Shown here in pieces: positions 1 to 7,507 of a DNA stretch of 43,198 nucleotides; positions within the stretch are counted from its first letter, which is position 1; every line of letters starts with the position of its first letter. The stretch is taken from contig JAJRPN010000014.1 in the NCBI GenBank assembly GCA_024280755.1, forward strand, positions 1 to 43,198. The letters run 5' to 3'. This DNA comes from Planctomycetota bacterium. GTDB taxonomy: Bacteria > Planctomycetota > Phycisphaerae > Phycisphaerales > UBA1924. The notes beneath the pieces were generated by a model that had not been told where the DNA came from, ran no database searches, and saw only the letters and a list, made by a program, of their open reading frames with translations. The translations under genes were made by a program, and so were the position numbers.

Positions 1-168
1 GACGCCCTCCTCGACCCCGCCATGACCCCAACCCAAATCTGCCAAGCCCACAGCCTCACCCTCGACCAACTCGCGGCTATCACCGAATCCCAAACCTACA
101 AAACAATCACCGCCGCAATCGAATCCATCAACACCAATCGCTGGGTGCCCTGCTTACGCGCAGCTTAA
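1..168 (+). CDS. C-terminal fragment of a small unknown protein, cut by the window edge
   Basis: The frame is open from the first base and ends with TAA at 166-168. The visible 55 residues include a helical, Gln/Ala/Thr-rich stretch (MTPTQICQAHSLTLDQLAAI) that reads like a small helix-turn-helix: a short helix, a turn, then 'LTLDQLA'. Family unknown. The last residues (W-V-P-C-L-R-A-A) are encoded by the first bases of a repeat element that begins near 142, so the natural C-terminus may have been replaced when the repeat arrived. The codon pattern supports real coding up to about base 140. The start and N-terminus lie outside the window. Confidence 0.5.
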   Translation, partial: DALLDPAMTPTQICQAHSLTLDQLAAITESQTYKTITAAIESINTNRWVPCLRAA

Positions 169-227
169 GCAGGGCTTCATCCTCCTCCCCAAACATGCTG
201 AAGGCTTCGCCGTAGGCATGCCACCCA
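142..227. repeat. TGGGTGsC-type palindromic repeat, copy 1
   Basis: The element runs from TGGGTGCCC (142) to CCACCCA (ending 227), so its ends are roughly inverted. Inside is a perfect 10-bp inverted repeat, GCCCTGCTTA (147-156) and TAAGCAGGGC (166-175), with a 9-base loop. It overlaps the stop codon of the gene ending at 168 and is followed at once by the CGCAGAG-type repeat. Similar TGGGTG-ended elements lie at 11116-11215 and 12948-13034. Confidence 0.55.
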
Positions 228-230
228 ATC

Positions 231-279
231 TTCCTTTGCGTCCTCCGTGCTCTCTGCCTCTCTGCGTACCTCTTCTCCC
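231..279 (-). repeat. GGTACGCAGAG-type dispersed repeat, copy 1
   Basis: Read on the minus strand this is an Ag/Gc-biased block with cores GGTACGCAGAG, CAGAGAGC and GAGGACGCA. The same cores in the same order occur at 11042-11100. In both places the block is followed, in the same relative orientation, by a TGGGTG-ended palindrome. It has no start codon or ribosome site of its own and is not coding. Confidence 0.6.
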
Positions 280-428
280 AACCCCTACATCCCAACTCTG
301 TGCCCAAGCCAAGTAAAAATCGCCGAGTTGGCGGGCTCGGGAAAACCCCCTACTATAGTGTTCGCGAGGGAGCCCGTTGTGGGTTTGGCGAGACGAGTTG
401 GACACGCATAATTTAGAGGAGCGTACGC

Positions 429-821
429 ATGTTGGAAAAACTACTTGAAGGCCAGAAGGATAATCTCATGGAGCTGGTCATGAGCAAGCTGGGGGTTTCG
501 GGAGATCAAGCTGGTGGTTTTTTGACCAAGCTTTTTCCGATGATCCAAGGGCTTATGGGCGATGGAAAACTTGATCCGAGTGCATTGCTCAAGGGTGATG
601 TTTCAGCGTTGAAGAACGGGCTTGATCTTGAGTCGCTTGGCAGTGCGCTCGGCGGCGGCAAGGACAAAGCTGAGCAAGGGATTGATGCGGTGGCTGGGCC
701 GATCGCAGAGACACTTGGCAAACTGGACAACCCGATGGACATGCTTTCGGGCATGTTGGGCGACGATGCTGGAGGCATGCTCAAAAAAGGGCTTGGTGGG
801 CTTGGAAAGATGTTTAACTGA
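429..821 (+). CDS. Small Gly/Met/Leu-rich hypothetical protein
   Basis: A 130-residue protein with the ribosome site TTAGAGGAG seven to eight bases before ATG 429. There is no signal peptide and no clear membrane segment. The sequence is a run of amphipathic helices (first helix 'MLEKLLEGQKDNLMELVMSKL') followed by Gly-rich joints and a C-terminus rich in M-L-x-K-G-L-G-G repeats. The shape recalls YidB/DUF937-like small helical proteins, but no diagnostic motif is present, so the function is left open. It is monocistronic: its own promoter region lies upstream in a repeat-containing gap, and a strong intrinsic terminator at 851-880 follows. Confidence 0.75.
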   Translation: MLEKLLEGQKDNLMELVMSKLGVSGDQAGGFLTKLFPMIQGLMGDGKLDPSALLKGDVSALKNGLDLESLGSALGGGKDKAEQGIDAVAGPIAETLGKLDNPMDMLSGMLGDDAGGMLKKGLGGLGKMFN

Positions 822-850
822 TATAGGCGGTACGATTCTGACAATACCCA

Positions 851-880
851 AACCCAAGGCATCGCAGCCTTGGGTTTTCT
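851..880 (+). terminator. Intrinsic terminator
   Basis: A perfect 10-bp stem AACCCAAGGC / GCCTTGGGTT with loop ATCGCA is followed by TTCT. It lies 29 bases after the stop of the small Gly/Met-rich gene. Confidence 0.85.
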
Positions 881-988
881 ATTGCAAGTACGAATACTTA
901 CTTGTAGTTTGGAGATGAGTCCTATCGCTTGCCGCCCCACTGTTTGGTGGGGTTGAGTGTGTGTGATTTGGGTTATCATGTTGGTAAC

Positions 989-995
989 AAAGGAG
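989..995 (+). promoter_or_regulatory. Strong ribosome binding site
   Basis: AAAGGAG seven bases before ATG 1003 fixes the start of the secreted protein. It contrasts with the many genes in this window that have no such site. Just upstream, CCCCAC/GTGGGG (935-940 and 947-952) form a small hairpin of unknown role. Confidence 0.7.
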
Positions 996-1002
996 AACAC
1001 CG

Positions 1003-2559
1003 ATGACTTACTTCGTTCATAAGCCCAAACGAAATACACAGCGCTTGCTTGCTGTGACTCTCTTCGCGGCTTGTGCCTTCACAAATTGGGCCGTGGCAGA
1101 CTGGCCGACCGATCCGTCTTGGGCTTTGGTTATTGGAGAAGCGGAAGGGGTCACTGGTCCTCGAATATCGATTGTGGAAGGTGCTGATGGCGGGGTGTGG
1201 GTCGCGTGGCAGGACAGCTTGTTTGATGGGGCCATACGGCTTCAAAGCGTTGGAATAGATGGGGTAGTGTTAAGCCCCAATGGGATAGCGGTGCAGGAAG
1301 ACCCGAACTTAGGCAATACATCGCCTCCGATGTTGCTGCGTACCGCTGATGGGGTCATGGTCAGCCGGGCGCAGTCATCGATGAGCGCGTATCCGGTTCA
1401 ACGGTTTGATGATGACGGCTCGCTGCTTTGGGCGGATGGGTTTTCGGTTGATGACCCGATCGGGCTTGCACTCGGCGGAGCGGTCGAACTCGAAGACGGC
1501 GATGTGCTCGTGGTATCGTATCGGGCAAGCGGTATGTATCTTGATCGTGTCGATGCTGATGGTGAGCGTGTGTGGGCTGATCAGAGTGTGATTATGCCTG
1601 CGAGTGGGAACTCTCGAATCTTCGGGATTGTTCCTGACCAGGTCGGCGGGGCGTATGTGTTCTGGGATTCATTTTTAAGTTATCGCAAGCTGATCTTTGC
1701 GATGCGTGTGCAGGCGGATGGGACACTGGCTTGGGAATCGCCGGTACAGATGGTGTTGCCTTTGCCGGACATTGCCAGCTCACGCCACTCGAACCCTGTG
1801 GCGGTGAGTGATGGTGCGGGCGGTGCTGTGGTTGTTTGGACAGAAGGGCATGAGTCTGGCTGGCAGCCTGCGCCTCAGCGTGTGCAGCGCATCTCGGCAG
1901 ATGGCTCGTTGAGCTTTGGATTTGACGGCGTGCGTGTGTCGCTGGGCACTGATCGCCAGTTCTTCGTCAAAGTACAGACTGACCCTGCATCGAATGATTT
2001 GTTGATCGTTTGGCACGATGATTTTCAGGAGCAGATGACCATCAACGCGCAGAGGCTGACGGTTGATGGGGATCGGCTATGGGGTGATCTTGGCGTGGAG
2101 GTTGCGCCGATAGATCCTACATTTGGCAGCTTCGATATGCTCTGGCACAACAATCAGCTTTCGATGGTGATTGGCGGCCTCACTGGCGCCGAAATTTATA
2201 ACCTTGATGCACAGGGTCAACCAGCGACTGGGCCTTGGGCAATCAGAGAAGGAACGCGTGTTGGTGATGTTCGACTCGCACGATCGGGCGATGGTATGAT
2301 TGTGACATGGCAAGGGGATGGGCCGCTCAATGATGACTTTGTTGCGATGCAACGCGTAAACCCGAACGGGCGACTTGGTGGTCGGGCGTGCAGCATTGCG
2401 GATATGAACGCGGACGGCTCGCTCAACTTCTTCGATGTTTCTACCTTCCTCGGTGCGTTTGCAACTGATGATCTCGTTGCCGATTTTACGGATGATGGGA
2501 TGTTTAACTTCTTTGATGTCAGTGCATTTTTGGCTGCATTTGATAGCGGCTGTCCATAA
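1003..2559 (+). CDS. Large secreted protein with C-terminal paired EF-hand-like (GC-type dockerin-like) repeats
   Basis: 518 residues. The N-terminus is a classical signal peptide: basic 'HKPKRNTQR', hydrophobic 'LLAVTLFAACAFTNW', cleavage after A-V-A before D-W. The middle consists of repeated beta-rich units with 'A.RVQ.DG...W', 'V.WWxD' and 'RVxADGxxxW' patterns, which suggests a beta-propeller-like exported domain. No catalytic motif was recognised. The last 55 residues contain two calcium-loop-like repeats, 'ADMNADGSLNFFDVSTFLGAF' shortened here as D-M-N-A-D-G-S and D-F-T-D-D-G-M, each followed by [LM]-F-N-F-F-D-V-S-x-F-L. That tail is typical of exported proteins of Phycisphaerae. It is a single transcription unit with a good ribosome site and the terminator at 2583-2613. 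Confidence 0.85.
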   Translation: MTYFVHKPKRNTQRLLAVTLFAACAFTNWAVADWPTDPSWALVIGEAEGVTGPRISIVEGADGGVWVAWQDSLFDGAIRLQSVGIDGVVLSPNGIAVQEDPNLGNTSPPMLLRTADGVMVSRAQSSMSAYPVQRFDDDGSLLWADGFSVDDPIGLALGGAVELEDGDVLVVSYRASGMYLDRVDADGERVWADQSVIMPASGNSRIFGIVPDQVGGAYVFWDSFLSYRKLIFAMRVQADGTLAWESPVQMVLPLPDIASSRHSNPVAVSDGAGGAVVVWTEGHESGWQPAPQRVQRISADGSLSFGFDGVRVSLGTDRQFFVKVQTDPASNDLLIVWHDDFQEQMTINAQRLTVDGDRLWGDLGVEVAPIDPTFGSFDMLWHNNQLSMVIGGLTGAEIYNLDAQGQPATGPWAIREGTRVGDVRLARSGDGMIVTWQGDGPLNDDFVAMQRVNPNGRLGGRACSIADMNADGSLNFFDVSTFLGAFATDDLVADFTDDGMFNFFDVSAFLAAFDSGCP

Positions 2560-2582
2560 CAGACAGATAATCCAGATTGTAG

Positions 2583-2613
2583 AAGAAGCCCCGGTTTACG
2601 CTGGGGCTTCTTT
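2583..2613 (+). terminator. Intrinsic terminator
   Basis: Perfect 10-bp stem AAGAAGCCCC / GGGGCTTCTT with a 10-base loop, followed by T. It lies 24 bases after the stop of the secreted protein and just before the promoter of the next gene. Confidence 0.85.
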
Positions 2614-2636
2614 GTGCGAATGTGATTCGTGCCAGA

Positions 2637-2642
2637 TATAGT
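2637..2642 (+). promoter_or_regulatory. -10-like hexamer directly before a start codon (leaderless candidate)
   Basis: TATAGT, then six bases, then ATG 2649. There is no Shine-Dalgarno sequence. A weak -35 candidate TTGTGC lies at 2612-2617 (spacer 19). Transcription would start on or beside the A of the start codon. Confidence 0.45.
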
Positions 2643-2648
2643 TAAGGC

Positions 2649-3380
2649 ATGAAGATTCAAACCACATCAGCGGGCAGTGAAATTGCAACTCCAACCGGGC
2701 CGATCCAGGTTCGACAGATCTTTGGGATTGGGCGTAACTATGTGGCCCATGCCAAAGAGCAAGGGCTTGATGCACCGGATCGGCCAATGGTTTTTATGAA
2801 GAATGTGATGAGTGTGTGTTGTGATGGCGATGATATCGTTATCCCTCCCATCGCTTGTGATGAGGCCTGTAGCGGGAATCAAACGGATTACGAAGCCGAG
2901 CTTGCGATAATCATCGGCAAAGGCTGTAAAGATGTTTCGCGTGAAGATGCGATGGAGTATGTGCTTGGGTTCACATGCGCCAACGATGTATCGGCACGGT
3001 GGTGGCAGAAGAAGGGCTCGGGTGGGCAGTTTTGTCGTGGCAAAGGGTTTGATACTTTTTGCCCGCTTGGACCAAGGGTCATCACGCTCGAAGAACTCCA
3101 ATCGAGCGGGCATGATGTCGACAACTTGCGGATACGGTGTCGAGTCAACGGCGAAGTGATGCAAGATGCAACAACAGCACAGATGATGTTCCCGGTGGAT
3201 GTATTGATCGAAGAACTGAGCAAAGGGACGACGCTTGTTGCGGGAACCGTGATTTTGACGGGTACACCCAGTGGCGTTGGGATGGCGAGATCGCCTCAGG
3301 TATGGTTACAGGATGGGGATAAAGTTGAAATAGAGATCGAAGGGATCGGAAAACTGCACAATACTGTCCGACTCGGATGA
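2649..3380 (+). CDS. Fumarylacetoacetate hydrolase family protein (FAHD1-like)
   Basis: 243 residues, the usual length for the single-domain FAH family, which hydrolyses or decarboxylates short beta-dicarbonyl or acylpyruvate acids in the cytoplasm. The family signature is intact: 'IFGIGRNYVAHAKE' at the start of the fold, metal ligands E82 and E84 in 'DYEAELAII' and D113 in 'CANDVSAR', the substrate loop 'RGKGFDTFCPLGP', and the late 'TGTPSGVG' turn. The exact substrate (acylpyruvate, oxaloacetate or an aromatic degradation intermediate) cannot be read from the sequence, and no degradation pathway genes sit beside it. It starts at ATG with a -10-like TATAGT six bases upstream and no ribosome site. 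It appears to be transcribed alone. Confidence 0.9.
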   Translation: MKIQTTSAGSEIATPTGPIQVRQIFGIGRNYVAHAKEQGLDAPDRPMVFMKNVMSVCCDGDDIVIPPIACDEACSGNQTDYEAELAIIIGKGCKDVSREDAMEYVLGFTCANDVSARWWQKKGSGGQFCRGKGFDTFCPLGPRVITLEELQSSGHDVDNLRIRCRVNGEVMQDATTAQMMFPVDVLIEELSKGTTLVAGTVILTGTPSGVGMARSPQVWLQDGDKVEIEIEGIGKLHNTVRLG

Positions 3381-3532
3381 ATACTGGCCAATCGGCTGAC
3401 GGACAATGGTCACATGTTCTATTTATCGTCCTTGTTGGTTATTTTACAAACACTCATCTCAAATAATATAGACTCATAAAACATACGCGAGAATGATCTT
3501 TGATTTGGAATCTTTTGAATGTGGAGATTTGC

Positions 3533-3694
3533 ATGAAAGGGCTTGGTTGCTTTGAACAGATAAAACATGGACAAGTGCTGGGATTAAGCGTGTTGGCGAT
3601 GGCCTTTCACCTTGGGGCATCGAACGCGATGGCGTTTATCGTTGATAGGCGGCAGGCGATTGCAGCCTTTGATTTGATATCAGCAGCTTTTTAG
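3533..3694 (+). CDS. Possible 53-residue exported micro-protein or gene remnant
   Basis: ATG 3533 is preceded by GGAG at 3523-3526. The product starts with a basic region, then a hydrophobic run 'VLGLSVLAMAFHLGASNAMA', and a good signal-peptidase site A-M-A before F. Only about 19 residues would remain after cleavage. This could be a short secreted peptide or the surviving N-terminus of a decayed exported protein, because the downstream frame carries no continuation. No homologue is recognised. Confidence 0.3.
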   Translation: MKGLGCFEQIKHGQVLGLSVLAMAFHLGASNAMAFIVDRRQAIAAFDLISAAF

Positions 3695-3862
3695 GCTGTA
3701 GCCAGACGAATAACCTTCGTGTAGATTTTACCTGAGCGAGTTTGTTGACGGATGCCCATAACTGAAGATGAAATAGCCTCTCTTTGGCCTCGGAGATTGT
3801 TTTCGGGGTTTTTATACGCCTTGATTGATCGGATTGGGTGAATCTTTGGCGATTGAATCCCT

Positions 3863-3868
3863 TACAAT
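3863..3868 (+). promoter_or_regulatory. -10-like hexamer directly before nfeD start
   Basis: TACAAT is followed by six bases and GTG 3875. No clear -35 is seen. This supports a leaderless GTG start for the nfeD cluster. The nearby GGAG is too close to the GTG (two bases) to act as a normal ribosome site. Confidence 0.4.
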
Positions 3869-3874
3869 GGAGAT

Positions 3875-5812
3875 GTGTATACCAAACTCAATCAAAATCG
3901 TTTCGCGTTTCGGCTTCTCAATCGGGCTGTGCTTGGGATCTGCATTCTTCTTGGGCTTATCGCGGGTTCGAGCGGGACACTTGCGGATGACTCCGTTGTA
4001 ACTGCTGCTCCATCGACCCCGCCTGCGATGCGGTTTATCCCGGCGGCTCGCCAGGCGGATCGGATCGCGGTCATTACTATCGAAGGCGCGATCGATGGGG
4101 TCACGGCGATGTCGGTCAAACGGCGGATTGAAGCTGCGGAAGTTGCTGGGATGGACGCAATAGTCCTTGAGATCGACTCGCCGGGCGGGGGGCTTGGGGC
4201 GGTGCTTGAAATCTCGAACATGATCAAGATGTCGTCGATTTCCAACTCGGTTGCGTGGATTCGCCCGGAGGCGTTTTCGGGCGGAGCGATTATTGCCTTG
4301 GCATGCGATGAGATCGTGTCGAGTGACCCGGCTTCGATGGGTGATGCGTTTATAATCCTTGTCCATATGTTTGGGCTCGAAGGCATGCAAGCGTTATCCC
4401 CTGAAGAACGGACAAAGTTGTTGCCGCCTTTGATGGCGGATGTCACCGATTCTGCTCGGCGCAGCGGGTATGACGAATATCTTGTGCAGGCGATTGTTGC
4501 TGATGGGATCGAGCTTTGGTTTGTTGAGGAGATCGAAACCGGGCATCGGCTGGCGATTAATGAAGAAGAATACGGATTGCTATTCCCTGGCAATGTCGTG
4601 CGAGGCAAGCCGATGTTGGCGGAGGTCACCGGAGGCGTACAAACCTATAGCGATCCATCAGATGAAGATGCTCAAGAGGCTCAAGAAGGAGAAGAAGATG
4701 AAAACAAAGACAAAGATGAAGCTGATGCTCGTCGTGGTGAAGATCGGTCGAATGATCCGCAAAGCGAAGAAGCGGTAAATGATCCAAACGCCTATCGCCC
4801 CGCAAGCCCGACGCTTGATGATATCGAAGAGGTGTTCGCAAACCCAGAAGAAGGCTTTGGGCTCGATTCCCCTTCGTTGCGTCCTGTGTTCTCGGCTGGA
4901 GACTTTGGGAAGTATCGGATGCTCGGGTACATCACCGATGGATCGGCTGCGATTGTGATGCGTGATGACCAGCTCGATTACTTCGGGTTTTCGAGCGGGA
5001 TTATTCAGAATGATGCTGAACTCAGTGCGTTCTTTGGAGCCAAAGAGCTTGTGCGTGTTCGCATGAACTGGTCGGAAAAACTCGTCCGGTTCTTGGTCAA
5101 CCCGTTCGTGCGAGGCTTGATTATTGTTGTGCTGTTGATCTCGGTGTTTATCGAGATGGTCATGGCAGGAACCGGGCTTGCCGGGGCGGTCGCGGTTGCG
5201 ATGCTTGCGTTGCTGCTCGGACCGGGCGCGATGATTGGGCTCAGCGGCTGGTGGGAACTGATCGCGATCATTGTCGGTATCGTGTGTTTGGCGATCGAGG
5301 CATTTGTGATTCCAGGCTTTGGCGTGTTCGGAATCATCGGCTTGATCGCATTGTTCGGTGGGCTGATCGGTACCTTTGTTGGGTCGAGCGGAACGATGTC
5401 CAATCCGCAGATGCAGAAAGATATGATGACTGGCACAGTTACTGTGCTGCTCTCGTTTATTACCGCTGGGATCGGCTGGTGGTTGATTATTAAGAATGCG
5501 CACGAGCTGCCAGTGTTCAATAAGTTTATACTGAGCGGAGCCAGCGGCGTCGGTGGGATGCCCGCCAAGTCGATGCTTCATGCGATTGTTGTTGATGACG
5601 GGAGCGTGCGTGTGGGCAGCGAGGGCATCACGACCACGCCTTTGCATCCGATTGGGCAGGGCGCGTTTGGTGACGAGATCGTCGATGTCTATGCTGCATT
5701 CGGGACGATTGAACAGGGCGTTGCGATTCGTGTGGTGTCAGCGACATCCATGCGGATCGAAGTACAAGCTATCGAGAACAACTCAGACGAGAATAAAGAA
5801 GGGAATGGTTGA
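3875..5812 (+). CDS. Long-form NfeD: membrane-bound ClpP-class serine protease with NfeD domain
   Basis: 645 residues. Order of parts: signal peptide or membrane anchor (about 12-36), ClpP/SppA-like protease domain (about 60-235), a very acidic Glu/Asp/Lys linker (about 255-310), four closely spaced membrane helices (about 405-530), and a soluble OB-fold NfeD tail (about 560-645). The protease domain shows 'LEIDSPGGG' and 'AFSGGAIIALACDEIV'. Ser135 in F-S-G-G is the likely nucleophile and Lys181 fits the spacing of the partner lysine in known NfeD proteases. The family cleaves hydrophobic C-termini of membrane proteins such as stomatin/flotillin partners, and here the flotillin gene lies two genes downstream. 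GTG 3875 is chosen because TACAAT sits six bases upstream; a GTG near 3927 would also give a hydrophobic N-terminus. Confidence 0.88.
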   Translation: MYTKLNQNRFAFRLLNRAVLGICILLGLIAGSSGTLADDSVVTAAPSTPPAMRFIPAARQADRIAVITIEGAIDGVTAMSVKRRIEAAEVAGMDAIVLEIDSPGGGLGAVLEISNMIKMSSISNSVAWIRPEAFSGGAIIALACDEIVSSDPASMGDAFIILVHMFGLEGMQALSPEERTKLLPPLMADVTDSARRSGYDEYLVQAIVADGIELWFVEEIETGHRLAINEEEYGLLFPGNVVRGKPMLAEVTGGVQTYSDPSDEDAQEAQEGEEDENKDKDEADARRGEDRSNDPQSEEAVNDPNAYRPASPTLDDIEEVFANPEEGFGLDSPSLRPVFSAGDFGKYRMLGYITDGSAAIVMRDDQLDYFGFSSGIIQNDAELSAFFGAKELVRVRMNWSEKLVRFLVNPFVRGLIIVVLLISVFIEMVMAGTGLAGAVAVAMLALLLGPGAMIGLSGWWELIAIIVGIVCLAIEAFVIPGFGVFGIIGLIALFGGLIGTFVGSSGTMSNPQMQKDMMTGTVTVLLSFITAGIGWWLIIKNAHELPVFNKFILSGASGVGGMPAKSMLHAIVVDDGSVRVGSEGITTTPLHPIGQGAFGDEIVDVYAAFGTIEQGVAIRVVSATSMRIEVQAIENNSDENKEGNG

Positions 5813-6309
5813 TGGATAGTTTGTTAATCATCGGAATTGCACTCATCGGTCTCAGCCTGCTGTTGATCGTGCTTGAAGCCTTTGTACCATCGGGCGGGAT
5901 CTTGGGGATTGGATCTTTGATTAGTGCGATCGCTGGGATTGTGTATTTGTTTAAGTATGAGACGCTCTGGGGCGCGATTGGCTTTTTGGGTGTGGCGATA
6001 TTGGGGCCAATGGTCTTTGTGTTTTCGGTGAAGATGCTGCCCAGCACGCCGTTGGGACGAATGATGCTTGGGCGATCTGGCGAAGAGATCGCTCAAGATC
6101 GCTATGAAAGCACCCAGGCACAGCGATCTAAGCGTGAGCACCTGCTCGGGCTCGAAGGCATTACCACAACTCATATGCGCCCGAGCGGGGTGGTCGAAAT
6201 CGAAGGCGAACACCATGATGCCATCGCTATAGGCGGGGTTATTGATCGTGGAACGAGCGTAAAGGTGACGAAGGTGGACGGGTTGACCATCGAAGTCCGG
6301 GCGTTGTAG
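5812..6309 (+). CDS. Short-form NfeD family membrane protein
   Basis: 165 residues. ATG 5812 overlaps the stop of the long NfeD gene (TGATG), so the two are translationally coupled, and GAAGGG lies about eight bases upstream. Membrane segments are at about 3-21, 26-44 and 50-70 ('IVLEAFVPSGGILGIGSLIS' is the typical NfeD first hairpin). A soluble OB-fold follows, with 'GLEGITTTHMRPSGVVEIEG' shortened to G-L-E-G ... R-P-S-G-V-V-E-I, the NfeD-tail signature. It lacks the protease domain. In known systems short NfeD partners a flotillin in membrane microdomains, which agrees with floA directly downstream. Confidence 0.9.
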   Translation: MDSLLIIGIALIGLSLLLIVLEAFVPSGGILGIGSLISAIAGIVYLFKYETLWGAIGFLGVAILGPMVFVFSVKMLPSTPLGRMMLGRSGEEIAQDRYESTQAQRSKREHLLGLEGITTTHMRPSGVVEIEGEHHDAIAIGGVIDRGTSVKVTKVDGLTIEVRAL

Positions 6310-6321
6310 GTTTGGATTGTG

Positions 6322-6327
6322 TATAAT
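6322..6327 (+). promoter_or_regulatory. Perfect -10 hexamer upstream of floA
   Basis: TATAAT with no matching -35. It could give floA its own transcript with a leader of about 70 bases. That leader holds an imperfect hairpin (ACACTG at 6368-6373 pairs with CAGTGT at 6386-6391) just before the GAAGGAG ribosome site at 6393-6399. Confidence 0.45.
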
Positions 6328-6405
6328 GGTGCAACGCGCATGGTGCGTGCTCAGAATAGAAAAACCACACTGTTCCTCTTTGGAGCAGTGTTGAAGGAGT
6401 GAAGT

Positions 6406-7395
6406 ATGGGACCAATGACCATCATCATAATTATCGTGGGTGTGATCATTCTTCTGATTGCCGTGGCGGTGCTGTTTAACTTCTTTAATCTGTGGTTCCA
6501 GGCGGTAATGTCCAAGGCGAGCGTAAGCTTGGCTTCGATTATCGCGATGCGTTTTCGCAAGGTGAACCCTTCGATTATTGTAAACAACAAGATCCGCTTG
6601 GTCAAAGCAGGGATCATCACCGTCGAAACCGATCACCTTGAGAACCATTACCTTGCTGGTGGCAATGTGGGCAATGTGGTTTCTGCGTTGATCGCGGCAG
6701 CAAACGCGAATATCGAGCTTCACTGGGGCGTCGCGACTGCGATTGATCTCGCGGGGCGAAACATTCTCGAAGCAGTAAACACTTCGGTGAATCCAAAGGT
6801 GATCGATTGTCCAGATCCAGGGCTTGGACGACCAACTATTGACGCGGTCGCCAAGGACGGGATTCAGCTCAAGGCTCGCGCCCGTGTAACTGTACGAACA
6901 AACCTCGCTCGACTCGTCGGCGGTGCAACCGAAGATACAATCATCGCGCGTGTTGGCGAAGGGATTGTATCGAGTATTGGCTCGGCCGATTCACATAAGA
7001 CTGTACTTGAAAACCCAGATGCGATCTCCAAAGCGGTGCTTGCTCGTGGGCTTGATTCGGGAACTGCGTATGAGATCCTGTCTATTGATATCGCAGACAT
7101 TGATGTCGGCGTGAACATCGGCGCAAAGCTGATGGAAGATCAAGCACAAGCCGATACTAAGGTTGCACAGGCACGGGCTGAAGAACGCCGAGCGATGGCG
7201 GTTGCTCAAGAACAAGAGTTCAAGGCTGAAGAACAGAAGAACCGGGCGCTCGTTGTGCTTTCTGAAGCTGATGTGCCCAAGGCGATTGCTGATTCATTCC
7301 GCAGCGGAAACCTCGGGATTATGGATCATTACCGCATGAAGAATATCAATGCGGATACCACGATGCGTCGCTCGATTGCAGAAGATGATAAGTAA
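6406..7395 (+). CDS. floA: Flotillin-like protein FloA
   Basis: 329 residues, the normal FloA (UPF0365, YqfA) length. FloA is a membrane scaffold that organises functional microdomains. It has an N-terminal hairpin membrane segment (about 4-27, '[19 protein letters not shown]'), a long SPFH-like domain with '[15 protein letters not shown]', and the Ala/Glu-rich coiled-coil '[19 protein letters not shown]' followed by the conserved '[19 protein letters not shown]' C-terminus. The ribosome site GAAGGAG lies seven bases before ATG. It belongs with the two NfeD genes upstream, although a separate TATAAT may also drive it. Confidence 0.95.
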   Translation: MGPMTIIIIIVGVIILLIAVAVLFNFFNLWFQAVMSKASVSLASIIAMRFRKVNPSIIVNNKIRLVKAGIITVETDHLENHYLAGGNVGNVVSALIAAANANIELHWGVATAIDLAGRNILEAVNTSVNPKVIDCPDPGLGRPTIDAVAKDGIQLKARARVTVRTNLARLVGGATEDTIIARVGEGIVSSIGSADSHKTVLENPDAISKAVLARGLDSGTAYEILSIDIADIDVGVNIGAKLMEDQAQADTKVAQARAEERRAMAVAQEQEFKAEEQKNRALVVLSEADVPKAIADSFRSGNLGIMDHYRMKNINADTTMRRSIAEDDK

Positions 7396-7431
7396 GAACT
7401 GCTGAAAACACTTTCGACTCCCAGTTGGTTG

Positions 7432-7459
7432 TTGCGAAAGCGTTTGAAATCTGTATAAT
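7432..7459 (+). promoter_or_regulatory. Promoter for the zinc-ribbon membrane protein gene
   Basis: TTGCGA (7432-7437), 16-base spacer, TATAAT (7454-7459). This is one of the best sigma-70-like matches in the window. The -35 lies in the right arm of a small inverted repeat (CTTTCG 7411-7416, CGAAAG 7435-7440) that may also terminate floA. Confidence 0.65.
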
Positions 7460-7463
7460 GTAG

Positions 7464-7491
7464 GAAGCATCGCATATGCGGTGCTTCTTTT
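7464..7491 (+). promoter_or_regulatory. Terminator-like hairpin inside the 5' leader
   Basis: GAAGCA (7464-7469) and TGCTTC (7482-7487) enclose the self-complementary CGCATATGCG and are followed by TTTTCTTTT. The hairpin begins at about +1 of the promoter at 7432-7459 and ends before the GGGGA ribosome site of ATG 7508. It is therefore placed like a transcription attenuator. Confidence 0.5.
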
Positions 7492-7507
7492 CTTTTGGGG
7501 ACTCAGA

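Larger units (their letters stand above)
3381..3874. other. 494-base gap between FAH gene and nfeD cluster
   Basis: The gap is AT-richer than its neighbours. Apart from the short signal-peptide-like frame at 3533-3694 it shows no gene, strong hairpin or known repeat. AT-rich patches near 3460-3480 (AATAATATAG) and 3808-3816 (TTTTTATAC) could hold promoters, but no convincing -35/-10 pair was found. TACAAT at 3863-3868 is treated separately. Confidence 0.5.

Noticed and set aside
328..359. Promoter TTGGCG...TATAGT before the small Gly/Met-rich gene
   Set aside because: The spacer is 20 bases, too long for a confident call; the TATAGT alone is not enough because this gene has a normal ribosome site 60 bases further.
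4658..5647. Long minus-strand frame (329 codons) opposite nfeD
   Set aside because: The product is His/Gln/Asn/Asp-rich with no hydrophobic core, as expected for the complement of a Leu/Ile/Val-rich membrane gene. The plus-strand protein has clear motifs.
5824..6723. Minus-strand frame of 299 codons across the short nfeD and floA
   Set aside because: His/Arg/Asp-rich shadow that spans two well-supported genes and an intergenic region.
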